A DNA stretch of 64,000 nucleotides from Chloroflexota bacterium (GCA_022820025.1 JAJEGF010000025.1:1-64000), one strand, 5' to 3'; shown: positions 49,129 to 58,357, numbered from the stretch's first letter. Notes: a model not told the origin generated them from the sequence alone. Translations and numbers: made by a program.

Positions 49129-49306
49129 CGCCTTGGATGGGTAACAAGCATTCGGACGTCGTACTCCCTGGCAACGGGCGGCTGGGTGCTTTTTCCCGCC
49201 TCCCGACGCGCACACCGTGCGGATGGGGACCGTTATGTTAACACGAAAACCGCGTACAACCCGGATTGTCGCCTAGACTCAGGCGAAGTCCTCGAAAGCC
49301 CCCGGA

Positions 49307-50560
49307 ATGCGCGTAGATCTCGCCTACGGCGACGGCGTTCTGCCCATCGAGCTTGACGAAGACGCCGCCGTCATCGAACCACGCGACCCGGCGCGCGTCG
49401 GCAATCCGGGCCAGGCCCTGCGTGAGGCCCTGCGCCGGCCCATCGCCGGCCCGCCGCTGGCTGATCTTGTACGTCCGGATGACGCCATCGTGGTGGTAAT
49501 TAGTGACAGCACACGGCCGGCGCCAAATCGGTTGATGCTGGAAGCGCTGTTGGGCGAGTTGGGCGCCGACGTGACGGACCGCATGCACGTGCTGGTTGCC
49601 ACCGGCCTGCATCGACCTACCCGCGACGACGAACTCGACCGGATGCTCGGCCCCGACCTGCGCCGTCAGCTGCGGATCACCAATCACGACGCTCATGACG
49701 CGTCAAGCTTGCGGGAAATCGGCCGGACGTCATCGGGGCGACCCGTGCGCATCAATCGTCGCTACCTGGACGCCGACGTTCGCATCACGCTGGGCCTGAT
49801 CGAGCCGCACTTTTTTGCCGGATTCAGCGGCGGGGCCAAGCTGATTCTCCCCGGCGTCGCGGGGGAAGCGAGCATCTTGCGAAATCACGACGCCGAGATG
49901 ATCGGGCATCCCAACGCTCGGTGGGGCACGCTCGCCGGCAATCCCATTCACCGGGAGCAACGCGAAGCGGCCCGACTGGCGGGCTGCGAGTTCAGCGTGA
50001 ACGTCACGATCGCGGGCGACGGCGCGATCACCGGTATCTTTGCCGGCGAGTTGGAGGCGGTGCATGACGCCGGGTGCGCGACGGCGCTGCAAGCGGCGAT
50101 GCAGCCGGTCGACAAGCCGTACGACGTCGTGATTACGACCAACGGCGGACATCCGCTGGATCTGAATCTCTACCAGGCCGTCAAAGGGATGGACGCCGCA
50201 GCGCAGATCGTGCGCCCGGGCGGTCACATCGTGATGGCCGCCGAGTGTCGCGAAGGCGCCGGACACGGCGACTTCGTACACCTTCTGCGTGAACACCCAA
50301 CGCCGGGCGCGATGGTCCAGTCCATCCGGGAAGCTCGACACGTTCGCGGCGACCAGTGGCAGAACCAGATTTTCGGTCGAGTGCTCGACAGCGCCACCGT
50401 GCATCTACGCGCCGACGGTCTCACGGACGATGAGATCCGCGCCGCGCACTGTGTTCCCTGCCCCGATGTCGCGCAACGAACCCGCGAGTTGAGCGGTTCC
50501 TCGGGCCGTACCTGCGTGCTCCCTCGCGGGCCCTTTACGATTCCGTATATCGCCGCCTAA
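49307..50560 (+). CDS. larA: LarA-family nickel-pincer-cofactor racemase
   Basis: A 417-residue DUF2088/LarA protein. VVVISDSTRPAPNRLML and VATGLHRPTRDDEL form the first domain. HDAHD and LIEPHFFAGFSGGAKLILPG hold the conserved His and the Lys that anchors the nickel-pincer nucleotide. LarA racemises lactate; many homologues act on other 2-hydroxy acids. larB, larC and larE, needed for the cofactor, are not in the window. The substrate here is therefore uncertain. Confidence 0.88.
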   Translation: MRVDLAYGDGVLPIELDEDAAVIEPRDPARVGNPGQALREALRRPIAGPPLADLVRPDDAIVVVISDSTRPAPNRLMLEALLGELGADVTDRMHVLVATGLHRPTRDDELDRMLGPDLRRQLRITNHDAHDASSLREIGRTSSGRPVRINRRYLDADVRITLGLIEPHFFAGFSGGAKLILPGVAGEASILRNHDAEMIGHPNARWGTLAGNPIHREQREAARLAGCEFSVNVTIAGDGAITGIFAGELEAVHDAGCATALQAAMQPVDKPYDVVITTNGGHPLDLNLYQAVKGMDAAAQIVRPGGHIVMAAECREGAGHGDFVHLLREHPTPGAMVQSIREARHVRGDQWQNQIFGRVLDSATVHLRADGLTDDEIRAAHCVPCPDVAQRTRELSGSSGRTCVLPRGPFTIPYIAA

Positions 50561-50685
50561 CCCCGGGCAGGCAAGTCGCGCCTGAGCGACCGCAATCATC
50601 AGGGCGGCCCCGGGAAGACGCAGACGCAGCAACCTCAGTAGACTCTCGACCACGGCGCAGCGGCCGCGGCGGAAGGGGTGATCAC

Positions 50686-50898
50686 GTGGAAAGCACGTCA
50701 CCGAACGGCGACCACCAGCACGAGCACGTGTTTCAGGAGGTCTACTTAAGCGACGCCGTTGCCATCTCGGAGGAGACGACCCACGGCACGGTCACGCTGG
50801 AACTCTTCGAACGCGGTCTGATCATGCACATGGAGAAAGAGGAGGGCCTGGAACTGGCGCGGGCCTTTACCGCGCTGGCGCGATACCTGGAGGACTAG
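50686..50898 (+). CDS. Hypothetical acidic protein, 70 residues
   Basis: No family was recognised. The sequence is acidic with a His-rich N-terminus (NGDHQHEHVFQEVYL) and a C-terminal helix (EEGLELARAFTALARYL). GTG 50686 has GGAAGGGG about ten bases upstream, which supports translation. It lies 125 bases after larA and converges on the amidohydrolase gene. Possibly a small regulator or binding protein; unknown. Confidence 0.5.
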   Translation: MESTSPNGDHQHEHVFQEVYLSDAVAISEETTHGTVTLELFERGLIMHMEKEEGLELARAFTALARYLED

Positions 50899-50900
50899 CC

Positions 50901-52130
50901 CTAGGCGTCTGCGTCGCGAGTCATTGGCTGCGACGATAGTTGTACGGGCAATTCCTCGGAGGGCCCAAGCACGTCGGGATCCAACCGCACGCCCGCGCGG
51001 AATGTGTGGGCGGCGCGCAACTCTCGGTCCCAGGTTCGTTGCACGCCGGTGCAATCGACCAACGTGACCGGACCCTCGTCCACGGCCACGACTGCAATGT
51101 CGGCCTCCGCGCCGACGCGCAGCGTGCCGGCGTCAAGACCCAGCTTTCTGGCCGGCGCGAGCGTGCAGCGCGCCACGATTTCTTCCAGCGGCATGCCCAG
51201 GAACCAGAACTTGGTCATCACGTTGGGCAGGCTGAAGGCGGGGCCATGCACACAGCCGCGGTGCAAATCCGAACTGACGTAGTCCGGCGGGAATCCTGAA
51301 TCCAACGCCGTTTGCGCCGTCTCCCACCCGAAACTGCTCTTACCATGCCCGATATCGAATTCAATTCCCGCGGCTCGAGCCTCCATCACTGCCGGCAGGA
51401 CGCCGCGGGCGTCCAGGTCCACCAGCCCGCCTTCCAACGGGGTGTAGCTGTGGGTGACGACGTCGCCAGGCCGCAGCCGATCAAGCACGTCAGGAATGGC
51501 TTCCGGGGTGTAGCCGATATGGACCATCAGCCAGACCCCCGCCTGTTCCGCAGCTTCCACGGCCGCGTCAAGCGCGGCCCTGGCCTGGGCGCCGGCGCCG
51601 ACGATGTTCTCCGAATAGCGAATCTTGACGCCCGGCGCGATGTCCCGATTCGCGTCGATCGCGCGGACGGTGCCGTCAATATCCAGGTAGCGCGGATCGC
51701 GCAACTCGCCCAGGGTGGTGACCAGACCTGCCGTGCAGATGTTGACGAGGGCACGGATTCGGGTGCTGGCAGGTTCGATGACATAGCGGCGAAGCCCCGC
51801 CAGGGTGATGGCCCCGGCGCTGCCGGTATCGAGGAATGCGGTGGAACCACCCGCGGCGCCAATCTTGTCGGCTTCCAGTCCCCAGACCGTGGCGCCCCAG
51901 TACACGTGGACGTGAAAGTCGACCAAGCCCGGTACGACGTAGGCGCCGTCCGCGTGGACAACCTCCGTGGCCTGGCCCGCCAGGTCAGGGGCAACCGCCG
52001 CGATTCGGCCGTCCACGACGCCCACGTCGGCCCGCGTCGATTTGTTTACCGATGGGTCGATGACGGTTCCACCGCGGATGAGCAGGTCGAACGGAGTTGA
52101 ACAGGCGCTGGTCTCGTGGCTCGGCGTCAA
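50901..52130 (-). CDS. Amidohydrolase/dihydroorotase-like metallohydrolase
   Basis: A 409-residue enzyme. The small beta domain (FDLLIRGGTVIDPSVNKSTR) precedes the TIM barrel with the metal motif VDFHVHVYWG. A Lys in GVKIRYSEN may be carboxylated. His residues in LMVHIGY and VTHSYTP follow, and SSDLHRG holds the last Asp region. The ALAPARKLGLDAGTL end is typical. The pattern fits the amidohydrolase/deacetylase subgroup near dihydroorotase. Substrate unknown. Confidence 0.85.
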   Translation of the reverse strand: MTPSHETSACSTPFDLLIRGGTVIDPSVNKSTRADVGVVDGRIAAVAPDLAGQATEVVHADGAYVVPGLVDFHVHVYWGATVWGLEADKIGAAGGSTAFLDTGSAGAITLAGLRRYVIEPASTRIRALVNICTAGLVTTLGELRDPRYLDIDGTVRAIDANRDIAPGVKIRYSENIVGAGAQARAALDAAVEAAEQAGVWLMVHIGYTPEAIPDVLDRLRPGDVVTHSYTPLEGGLVDLDARGVLPAVMEARAAGIEFDIGHGKSSFGWETAQTALDSGFPPDYVSSDLHRGCVHGPAFSLPNVMTKFWFLGMPLEEIVARCTLAPARKLGLDAGTLRVGAEADIAVVAVDEGPVTLVDCTGVQRTWDRELRAAHTFRAGVRLDPDVLGPSEELPVQLSSQPMTRDADA

Positions 52131-52278
52131 GTCGAATCCCTGGCGGTGGGCAGTGGCACGGCACGCCGCATCCTACGAAGAATCGCTGCGGCACGCGCGA
52201 CGGTGGGGTACCATCGGGCAGTCGAGCGTCCCCTGCGACGCCGGCGATAGCATCGGCTATCATGCTTTGTTGCTGCCC

Positions 52279-52307
52279 TTGACGACTCGGCAGCTACCAC
52301 CTATCTG
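52279..52307 (+). promoter_or_regulatory. Sigma-70-type promoter of groES-groEL
   Basis: TTGACG (52279-52284) and TATCTG (52302-52307) are separated by exactly 17 bases, ending 47 bases before the groES ATG. No CIRCE element was found. A 5-bp inverted repeat GATAG/CTATC lies just upstream (52246-52261). Confidence 0.6.
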
Positions 52308-52354
52308 CGACGCAGACCTTCAATCTCGCGTCGGACTGTCACGGAGGAGATTGC

Positions 52355-52657
52355 ATGGCCACGGTTGCGACCAAGGTCAAGCCGCTTGGCGACCGCGTGT
52401 TGATTCAGCCCGAAGACCGCGAAACGACGACGGCGAGCGGGCTCGTGCTGCCGGACACGGCCAAGGAAAAGCCGCAAGAAGGCACCGTGCTGGCCGTCGG
52501 GTCCGGTCGTGTGAACGACGAAGGCACGACGATCCCGCTAGAGATCAAGGAAGGCGACAAGGTTCTCTACGCCAAGTACGCGGGAACCGAGTTGCGCCTG
52601 GACGATGAGGACTACCTGATCGTCAGCGAGCGCGACGTCCTCGCCATCATCAGCTAG
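52355..52657 (+). CDS. groS: Co-chaperonin GroES
   Basis: A 100-residue lid of the GroEL folding chamber. [38 protein letters not shown] includes the mobile loop. [28 protein letters not shown] is the conserved end. A GGAGGAG ribosome site precedes the ATG. groEL starts nine bases downstream. Confidence 0.96.
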   Translation: MATVATKVKPLGDRVLIQPEDRETTTASGLVLPDTAKEKPQEGTVLAVGSGRVNDEGTTIPLEIKEGDKVLYAKYAGTELRLDDEDYLIVSERDVLAIIS

Positions 52658-52666
52658 CGAGCCGCC

Positions 52667-54352
52667 TTGCCCAATATTCCGGGCACGATTGGGGACAAGC
52701 TCCCCCCGCCCGAGAAGAAGGAAGTTCGCTTCGGTCACGAGGCCCGCGAGACGCTGCGTGCCGGCATCGACATCGTTGCCAACACCGTAGGGTCCACGCT
52801 CGGGCCTCGTGGCCGGAACGTGGCCTTCGCGCGAACACTACGCCCGCCACAGATCACTAACGACGGGGTCACTGTCGCCAATGAGATCGAGCGGGTGAAC
52901 AACGTGCTTCTTGATCTGGGCATCCAGATCATGAAGGAAGCCTCGTCCAAGACGAACTCCATGACGGAGGACGGCACAACCACGGCCACCGTCCTGGCGC
53001 AGGCCATCGTGCACCGGGGTCTCTACAACATTGCCGCAGGGGCGAACGCGATGCTTCTGCGCGAGGGACTCTGGCGGGCTCAGGAAGCCGCGATCGAGCG
53101 CCTGCGCGACCTGGCTCAGCCCGTAGAAAGCGCCGAGGAAATCCGCCACGTCGCCACGATCTCGGGTGACGATGTCGAGCTTGGCCGAATCGTCGGCGAG
53201 ATTATGAGCCGCGTTGGGCGCGACGGTCTGGTCACGGTGGATTACCACCGGTGGGGCAAACGTCTAGAACCTCGCTATGTCGAGGGCATGCAGATCGACA
53301 AGGGCTGGATATCGCCATATTTCGTTACCGACACTCACAAGATGCAGGGCTCGCTGGAGAATGCCCGAGTCCTGCTTACCGACCAGGATCTGGTTTCCGC
53401 CGATCAACTCAGAAGCATTCTGGATAAGGTCGCGGCCAGCGATAACCGCAACCTGCTCCTGGTTTCCAACATTCTCAGGCATGATGCCCTGACGTTCGTG
53501 CTTCAGAACAAGCTGCGCGGCAACCTGAACGTGGTCGCCATCCAGTCTCCCTCCTTCGGCGACGAGATGCGTGACCTGCTGGAAGACCTGGCGGTCCTGA
53601 CCGGCGCCACGGTTGTGTCGAGCAGCCTGGGCATCCGCTGGGAGGACGTGCCGCTGGAGTGGCTGGGCTATTGCCGGCGCATCGTCGCCAACCGCGAAGC
53701 CACCGTAATCCTGGAGGGCGCGGGCCACGAGGCGGACATTCAGGATCGCCAGAATCAACTGCGCGCGCAGCTTGAAGAAGAGACGAATCCGAACTTCGTG
53801 AAGAAACTCGAGCGCCGGATTGCTCGTCTCGGCGGGGCCGTGGGCATCGTGGCCGTGGGCGGCGTAACCGAGCAGGAAATCAACCATCTCAAGGACAAGG
53901 CCGACGACGCCGTTGGCGCCGTCAAAGTGGCCCTGCGCGAAGGCATCGTGCCGGGCGGCGGAACCTCGCTGCTGCGCGCCCAGGCAGCCGCGCAGGAGGT
54001 CGCCGACGAGCTCAGTGGCGATGCAGCGGTCGGTGCGCGAATCCTGGTTGACGCGCTGGAGGCGCCGATGCGCCGCATCGCTCGAAACTCCGGCGTGAAT
54101 CCCTCCGTCATCGTCAACCGGGTACGCAAGTTGCCCGACTGGCACGGCTGGGATGCCGTGGTGGGCGATTACACGGACCTCTACGCGCGAGGAATTATTG
54201 ACCCGGCGGCCATTGAGATTGCCGCCATACGGGCTGCTGTGAGCGTGGGGATCATGACGCTGACAACCGAGGCGATCGTATGCGAAAACCGCCCGATTCC
54301 CGTGGCCAAGAAGCCGGAAGACGACTTCATGAGCGAGGGCGGCATCTATTAG
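52667..54352 (+). CDS. groL: Chaperonin GroEL, divergent
   Basis: A 561-residue group I chaperonin. Equatorial ATP-site segments are VGSTLGPRGRNV (42-52), ITNDGVTVANEIE and EDGTTTATVLAQAIV (101-115). The apical domain has GMQIDKGWISPYFVT and the LKDKADDAVGAVKVALREGIVPGGG region keeps the ATPase Asp. It differs from standard GroEL in several ways: an extra N-terminal tail of about 15 residues, SPSFGD where APGFGD is usual, and an end EDDFMSEGGIY with no Gly-Gly-Met tail. TTG start, weak ribosome site. It may be a specialised paralog; another groEL could exist elsewhere. Confidence 0.9.
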   Translation: MPNIPGTIGDKLPPPEKKEVRFGHEARETLRAGIDIVANTVGSTLGPRGRNVAFARTLRPPQITNDGVTVANEIERVNNVLLDLGIQIMKEASSKTNSMTEDGTTTATVLAQAIVHRGLYNIAAGANAMLLREGLWRAQEAAIERLRDLAQPVESAEEIRHVATISGDDVELGRIVGEIMSRVGRDGLVTVDYHRWGKRLEPRYVEGMQIDKGWISPYFVTDTHKMQGSLENARVLLTDQDLVSADQLRSILDKVAASDNRNLLLVSNILRHDALTFVLQNKLRGNLNVVAIQSPSFGDEMRDLLEDLAVLTGATVVSSSLGIRWEDVPLEWLGYCRRIVANREATVILEGAGHEADIQDRQNQLRAQLEEETNPNFVKKLERRIARLGGAVGIVAVGGVTEQEINHLKDKADDAVGAVKVALREGIVPGGGTSLLRAQAAAQEVADELSGDAAVGARILVDALEAPMRRIARNSGVNPSVIVNRVRKLPDWHGWDAVVGDYTDLYARGIIDPAAIEIAAIRAAVSVGIMTLTTEAIVCENRPIPVAKKPEDDFMSEGGIY

Positions 54353-54377
54353 CCGACCCTCGGATCCCGCCGGCGCC

Positions 54378-55574
54378 GTGACTACGACCTTTAACTTTGA
54401 CTGTTGCCTGAGCGACGAGGCCCGTCAGCGCGCCGAGCCGGGAACGATGGTTTCGGCTTCGGGCGCGCCCGACGACATCGTGGCCGACCTGCTGGTGGGC
54501 CAGCCGGCCAACGAGGCCCTGCCGCTTGCGTCAATGGTCGAGGCGGCCCGCAACGCTCTCCCAGAGAACTACCCAGCGCTCTTGTACGGCCGGCGCAAGG
54601 GCAGCCTGGAACTCGTGGACGTCGTTCGCGAAAAGCTGCGGGTCTTTGAAGGACTTGAGGTCGATCGCGACCAGATCATCATCACGAACGGTTCCGGGCA
54701 GGCCATCGACATGGTGCTTCGAACGTTTGTCAACCGGGATCAGATCATCGCCCTGGACCAGGCTTCGTTCGGCGCCTTGTTTGTGCGGCGAGTTTGCGAC
54801 CACGGCGTCCACGTGCCGTGGGACATCCACGGTCCGCTGCCGGACGCGCTGGACGAACTGTTTGCCACGCAGCAACCAGCCATCTTCTACACCATCCCGA
54901 CCTTTCAGAATCCGATGGGGTCCACCATCTCGCACGAACGGCGACTCGAGGTGCTGGAAATCTGTCACCGGCACGGCGTGCCGGTTTTCGAAGACGATGC
55001 GTACTACGAATTGCACTACGACGGCGAGCGGCCACCATCCATATACGAGTTAGACGGAGGTACGGGCCTCGTCACGCGCGCCGGCACCTTTTCGAAGATC
55101 CTCGGCGCGGGTATCCGGCTGGGCTGGATTCTGACTTCGCCCGCCTTGGCCGACCGCATTCTGCCGCTCAAGACCGATGGGGGCACCAGCCCGTTCGCGT
55201 CGGCCCTGGCCGCGGAGTTCATGCGCGAGCACATGGAAGAGCAGATTGCGCGATTGCAGAACCTCTATCGCGAACGGCGCGACATCATGCTCGACGCACT
55301 GGAGCAACACGTTGGCGACCTCGCAACCTGGGCCCGACCAAACGGCGGGTTCTTTTTCTGGATGACGCTGCGTCGACCCGAGCTCCTGGACGACGTGCTT
55401 CAACGCTGTGAGCGCGCCGGGGTGTTGGTCCGCAGCGGCTCGGTGTTTCGCGTGGACAGCGACGGGCTGGGCGCCGTTCGGCTGGCCTTCAGCCACGCCC
55501 CGCACGGCCAGATTCGCACCGGCGTGCGGATTCTGGGCGAAGCGATCAGGGCCTCAGACGCGGCCAACCCATGA
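54378..55574 (+). CDS. PLP-dependent aminotransferase, 2-aminoadipate/LysN-like
   Basis: A 398-residue fold-type I enzyme of the AAT/MocR-type group, without the MocR DNA-binding domain. Seen are ITNGSGQAIDMVLRTF, YTIPTFQNPMGSTIS, VFEDDAYYELHYDGE and GTFSKILGAGIRLGWI with the Schiff-base Lys. Relatives act on 2-aminoadipate, kynurenine or branched substrates. GTG start, 25 bases after groEL. Its stop overlaps the next gene's ATG (ATGA), so the three genes 54378-57702 are coupled. Confidence 0.85.
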   Translation: MTTTFNFDCCLSDEARQRAEPGTMVSASGAPDDIVADLLVGQPANEALPLASMVEAARNALPENYPALLYGRRKGSLELVDVVREKLRVFEGLEVDRDQIIITNGSGQAIDMVLRTFVNRDQIIALDQASFGALFVRRVCDHGVHVPWDIHGPLPDALDELFATQQPAIFYTIPTFQNPMGSTISHERRLEVLEICHRHGVPVFEDDAYYELHYDGERPPSIYELDGGTGLVTRAGTFSKILGAGIRLGWILTSPALADRILPLKTDGGTSPFASALAAEFMREHMEEQIARLQNLYRERRDIMLDALEQHVGDLATWARPNGGFFFWMTLRRPELLDDVLQRCERAGVLVRSGSVFRVDSDGLGAVRLAFSHAPHGQIRTGVRILGEAIRASDAANP

Positions 55575-56635
55575 GCGCCGACTTTGCCCAAGCCGCGGTT
55601 GGTCAGCGCGTGCCGGTGGAGCGGATGCGGGCGTTTACTACCCGCGTAATGCATGCCGCCGGTGTGCTGGAGAACCGGGCCACCCTGATCGCCGACGTGC
55701 TGGTGGAAGCCGACGCGCGCGGCGTCTTTTCCCACGGCGTAACCCGAGTTACACCGTACACGGCTGAAATTCGCTCAGGGCTCGTAAGACCTGACGCGGA
55801 AGTCAAGACTCTCCAAGAGCGGCCGGCAACGGCCGCGCTCGACGCGGGCGGCGCACCCGGCGCCGTCTCGGCGCAGATCGGCATGCAACGGGCCATTGAC
55901 CTGGCGCACGACGGCGCGGCCGGCATAGTCTGCGTACATAACGGACGTCACTTCGGTCCCGCCGCGCATTGGGCCCTGCAGGCCGTCGAAGCCGGGTGCG
56001 TGGCCTTCGTCACCAGCAGTGGCGGCGGCGCCTCCGGCGTGCTGGCATTTGGAAGCCGCACACCCGCCCTCACCAACGGGCCCATCGCTTGGGCGCTTCC
56101 GGCCGGCAGGAACTATCCGGTCGTCGCCGACATGGCCGTTGGCTTCTCGGCGCTCGGCAAGGTTCGTGTTGCCGCCGCGACCGGGCAGTCCATTCCCTCG
56201 GACGTTGGCGTGGACGCCGACGGCAACCCCACCACCGACCCGAATCAGTTGGTCTGGCTGAATCCCTTCGCCGGTCCCAAGGGTTTCGGGTTCGGCATCG
56301 TGATGGAGACGCTCTCCGGAATCCTGGCCGGCGCTACGGCCGCCGTGAACCGGACACCCGACCACCTGGGCACCGTCGGCCAGGTCTTCGCCGCCATCCG
56401 GGTTGACGCGTTCCGCCCATTGGCCGAGTTCGTCGTGGACATGGACGAAACGATTGACGCCATCCATGCGTTGCAGCCTGCCGAAGGCTTCGATCGTGTG
56501 CTGGTTCCCGGCGAGCCGGAATGGCTCAAGCGCGCGGACGCCTTCGAGCACGGGATCGGCTATCCCGCCGGGCTGCTGGACGCCGTGGCCGAAACTGGTC
56601 GCGCCTACGGCGTGGCCCCGGAGTGGGACGCATGA
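55571..56635 (+). CDS. Ldh family (malate/L-lactate-type) oxidoreductase, copy 1
   Basis: A 354-residue NAD(P)-dependent enzyme of the non-Rossmann type III malate/lactate/ureidoglycolate dehydrogenase family. The catalytic His is in VCVHNGRHFGPAAHWALQA, with VEADARGVFSHGVTRV near the start and LVWLNPFAGPKGFGFGIVMETLSG towards the end. It should oxidise a 2-hydroxy acid to a 2-keto acid, a plausible substrate for the coupled aminotransferase. ATG overlaps the previous stop and the next ATG overlaps its own stop. Confidence 0.88.
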   Translation: MSADFAQAAVGQRVPVERMRAFTTRVMHAAGVLENRATLIADVLVEADARGVFSHGVTRVTPYTAEIRSGLVRPDAEVKTLQERPATAALDAGGAPGAVSAQIGMQRAIDLAHDGAAGIVCVHNGRHFGPAAHWALQAVEAGCVAFVTSSGGGASGVLAFGSRTPALTNGPIAWALPAGRNYPVVADMAVGFSALGKVRVAAATGQSIPSDVGVDADGNPTTDPNQLVWLNPFAGPKGFGFGIVMETLSGILAGATAAVNRTPDHLGTVGQVFAAIRVDAFRPLAEFVVDMDETIDAIHALQPAEGFDRVLVPGEPEWLKRADAFEHGIGYPAGLLDAVAETGRAYGVAPEWDA

Positions 56636-57702
56636 GCGACCGGCTGCGTTACGACATCGGCGAGGCACGAGTTCCCGCGGACGAGATGCGCACCTTCGGA
56701 ACGGACGCGCTGACCGCAACCGGTGTTCCCCGCGACGACGCGGCTTTTGTCGTGGAGACGCTGATTCACTGTGACCTTCGCGGCGTGTTTTCCCATGGGA
56801 CACGGCTACTCGCCGCCTACACCGAAGCCCTGCAAGCCGGCGCGATCAACCCGACACCCGACATTCGCGTGAGTTGCTCGGACGGCGCCGCGCGCGTGGC
56901 CGGCGACCGCTCTCTGGGACAGCTCGGGGCGCGGGCCGGCATGCAGGCCGCCATGGACATTGCGCACGAGCGTGGCGTGGGTGTCGCGGCCGTATCGGAC
57001 ACCGGCCACTTCGGCGCCGCGGCCTACTGGGCGCTGATGGCGGCGGACTCCGGTTTGATCGGGCACGCCGCCAGCAACATGGCCGGACCGTGCATGCTCG
57101 CCACCGGCAGCCGGCAGCCCGCCACAGGCAACACACCATTGGCCTGGGCCTTTCCGACGCACGGATCGCAACCCGTGGTGCTGGATATGGCGTCCGGCGC
57201 GTATGCCCTCAACAAGCTCCACATGGTGGGAACGACCACCGGGATCCTGCCGGAGGGCGTGGCGACGGATCGTGACGGCAATCCAACCACCGACGCCTCC
57301 AAGCTCGCCTACGTCCTGCCCGCCGGCGGGCCCAAGGGGTACGGGATCGGCTTGGTACACGACCTGATGGCCGGCGTGCTGTCCGGCGACGGCGCCACGC
57401 TGATCAAGGGCCCGCTCGACCCCGAGAATCGAGTGCCGTGGGGCAGCCTGTTCTTCCTGACGATCGATGTCAGCGCCTTCCTTCCGCTGGATGCCTTCCG
57501 CACGGCCATGGACGAACAGAGTTCGGCCGTGAACGCGCTGCCGCCCGCGGCCGGCTTCGACAAGGTGCAAATGCCCGGCCAGCCCGAGTGGGAGCACTTC
57601 GAGGATCGGGTCGCCAACGGCATCGCCTACCCGTCAAGCGTGATCGATCCGCTGACCGAGATGGCTGATCGACTCGGATTGGACGCCCCCGCCGGCTTCT
57701 GA
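56632..57702 (+). CDS. Ldh family (malate/L-lactate-type) oxidoreductase, copy 2
   Basis: A 356-residue paralog of the preceding gene: LIHCDLRGVFSHGTRLL, AVSDTGHFGAAAYWALMAADSG with the catalytic His, and LAYVLPAGGPKGYGIGLVHDLMAG. The ATG at 56632 overlaps the previous TGA (ATGA); a longer frame to 56521 is a shadow of gene 1. The two have diverged well beyond a recent duplication. They could form a heteromer or use different hydroxy acids. Confidence 0.88.
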   Translation: MSDRLRYDIGEARVPADEMRTFGTDALTATGVPRDDAAFVVETLIHCDLRGVFSHGTRLLAAYTEALQAGAINPTPDIRVSCSDGAARVAGDRSLGQLGARAGMQAAMDIAHERGVGVAAVSDTGHFGAAAYWALMAADSGLIGHAASNMAGPCMLATGSRQPATGNTPLAWAFPTHGSQPVVLDMASGAYALNKLHMVGTTTGILPEGVATDRDGNPTTDASKLAYVLPAGGPKGYGIGLVHDLMAGVLSGDGATLIKGPLDPENRVPWGSLFFLTIDVSAFLPLDAFRTAMDEQSSAVNALPPAAGFDKVQMPGQPEWEHFEDRVANGIAYPSSVIDPLTEMADRLGLDAPAGF

Positions 57703-57753
57703 CCGCGGCACCGCATCCCGGCAGATGCCGACGCATCGCCATCGGTCCCTCTA

Positions 57754-57830
57754 TATACCTGTCCGGCACCGGCCACCAGACTTGCGAGAAGCACACGCAG
57801 AATTGCTGCACTTATCACTTGACAGGTATA
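57754..57830. repeat. Widely spaced 10-bp inverted repeat upstream of hsp20
   Basis: TATACCTGTC (57754-57763) and GACAGGTATA (57821-57830) are exact reverse complements 57 bases apart. The right arm lies inside the hsp20 promoter. The spacing is right for DNA looping between two protein sites. Confidence 0.5.
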
Positions 57831-57838
57831 GACTCAAC
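57818..57838 (+). promoter_or_regulatory. HAIR-like HspR operator
   Basis: CTTGACA-N7-ACTCAAC has the 7-7-7 layout of the HAIR element CTTGAGT-N7-ACTCAAG, matching 11 of 14 defined positions. It covers the -35 and spacer of the hsp20 promoter, where HspR binding would repress. The HspR gene itself is not in the window. Confidence 0.5.
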
Positions 57839-57847
57839 TCTTATGAT
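57819..57847 (+). promoter_or_regulatory. Consensus-like promoter of hsp20
   Basis: TTGACA (57819-57824), a spacer of exactly 17 bases, and TATGAT (57842-57847). This is the best promoter in the window. It ends 41 bases before the ATG and is overlapped by the HAIR-like element. Confidence 0.75.
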
Positions 57848-57888
57848 TCAATCGTCAGCAATGGAATGAGCTATATGGAGGCTCCCAG

Positions 57889-58344
57889 ATGACTTTTGCA
57901 ATCCGACGTTGGCGGCCGCAGGCTCGCCGACAGGCGATCGCGCCCAGGTTCTTTGACGACGAGTGGTTTGCCCGCCCGTTGCGGCTCGCGTTCCACGACT
58001 CCCCCGGGTGGCTCCCACCCGTCGACGTTGAGGAGACCGACGACGCCGTGGTGGTCCGCGCCTCGGTGCCCGGCTTCCGGCCCGACGAGATCCAGATCAC
58101 GACCGCTGACGGCGATCTGATCATTCAGGGCGCCCACGAGGACGAGGCGAAGACCGAGGCGACCGAGGACAGCCGGTACCACGTTCGCGAGCGGCGGGCG
58201 GACCGCTTTCACCGCCGCGTTCCCCTGCCGGTGCGCACCACAACCGCCGGTGCGGGCGCTCGGTACGAGAACGGCGTTCTGACCGTGCGCATTCCCAAGG
58301 CCGAAGAGGCCCGGGCCGCCACCATCGCGATCGAGTCCGCGTAG
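57889..58344 (+). CDS. Small heat-shock protein, Hsp20/alpha-crystallin family
   Basis: A 151-residue ATP-independent holdase. The alpha-crystallin domain begins PPVDVEETDDAVVVRASVPG and ends ARYENGVLTVRIPKAEE, with the YENGVLTVRIPK core that family members share. The N-terminal arm is Arg/Phe-rich (RPLRLAF) as expected for oligomerisation. GGAG lies before the ATG. Control is by a strong promoter overlapped by a HAIR-like operator. A terminator hairpin follows 13 bases after the stop. Confidence 0.93.
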   Translation: MTFAIRRWRPQARRQAIAPRFFDDEWFARPLRLAFHDSPGWLPPVDVEETDDAVVVRASVPGFRPDEIQITTADGDLIIQGAHEDEAKTEATEDSRYHVRERRADRFHRRVPLPVRTTTAGAGARYENGVLTVRIPKAEEARAATIAIESA

Positions 58345-58357
58345 AACGCGGCGACCG

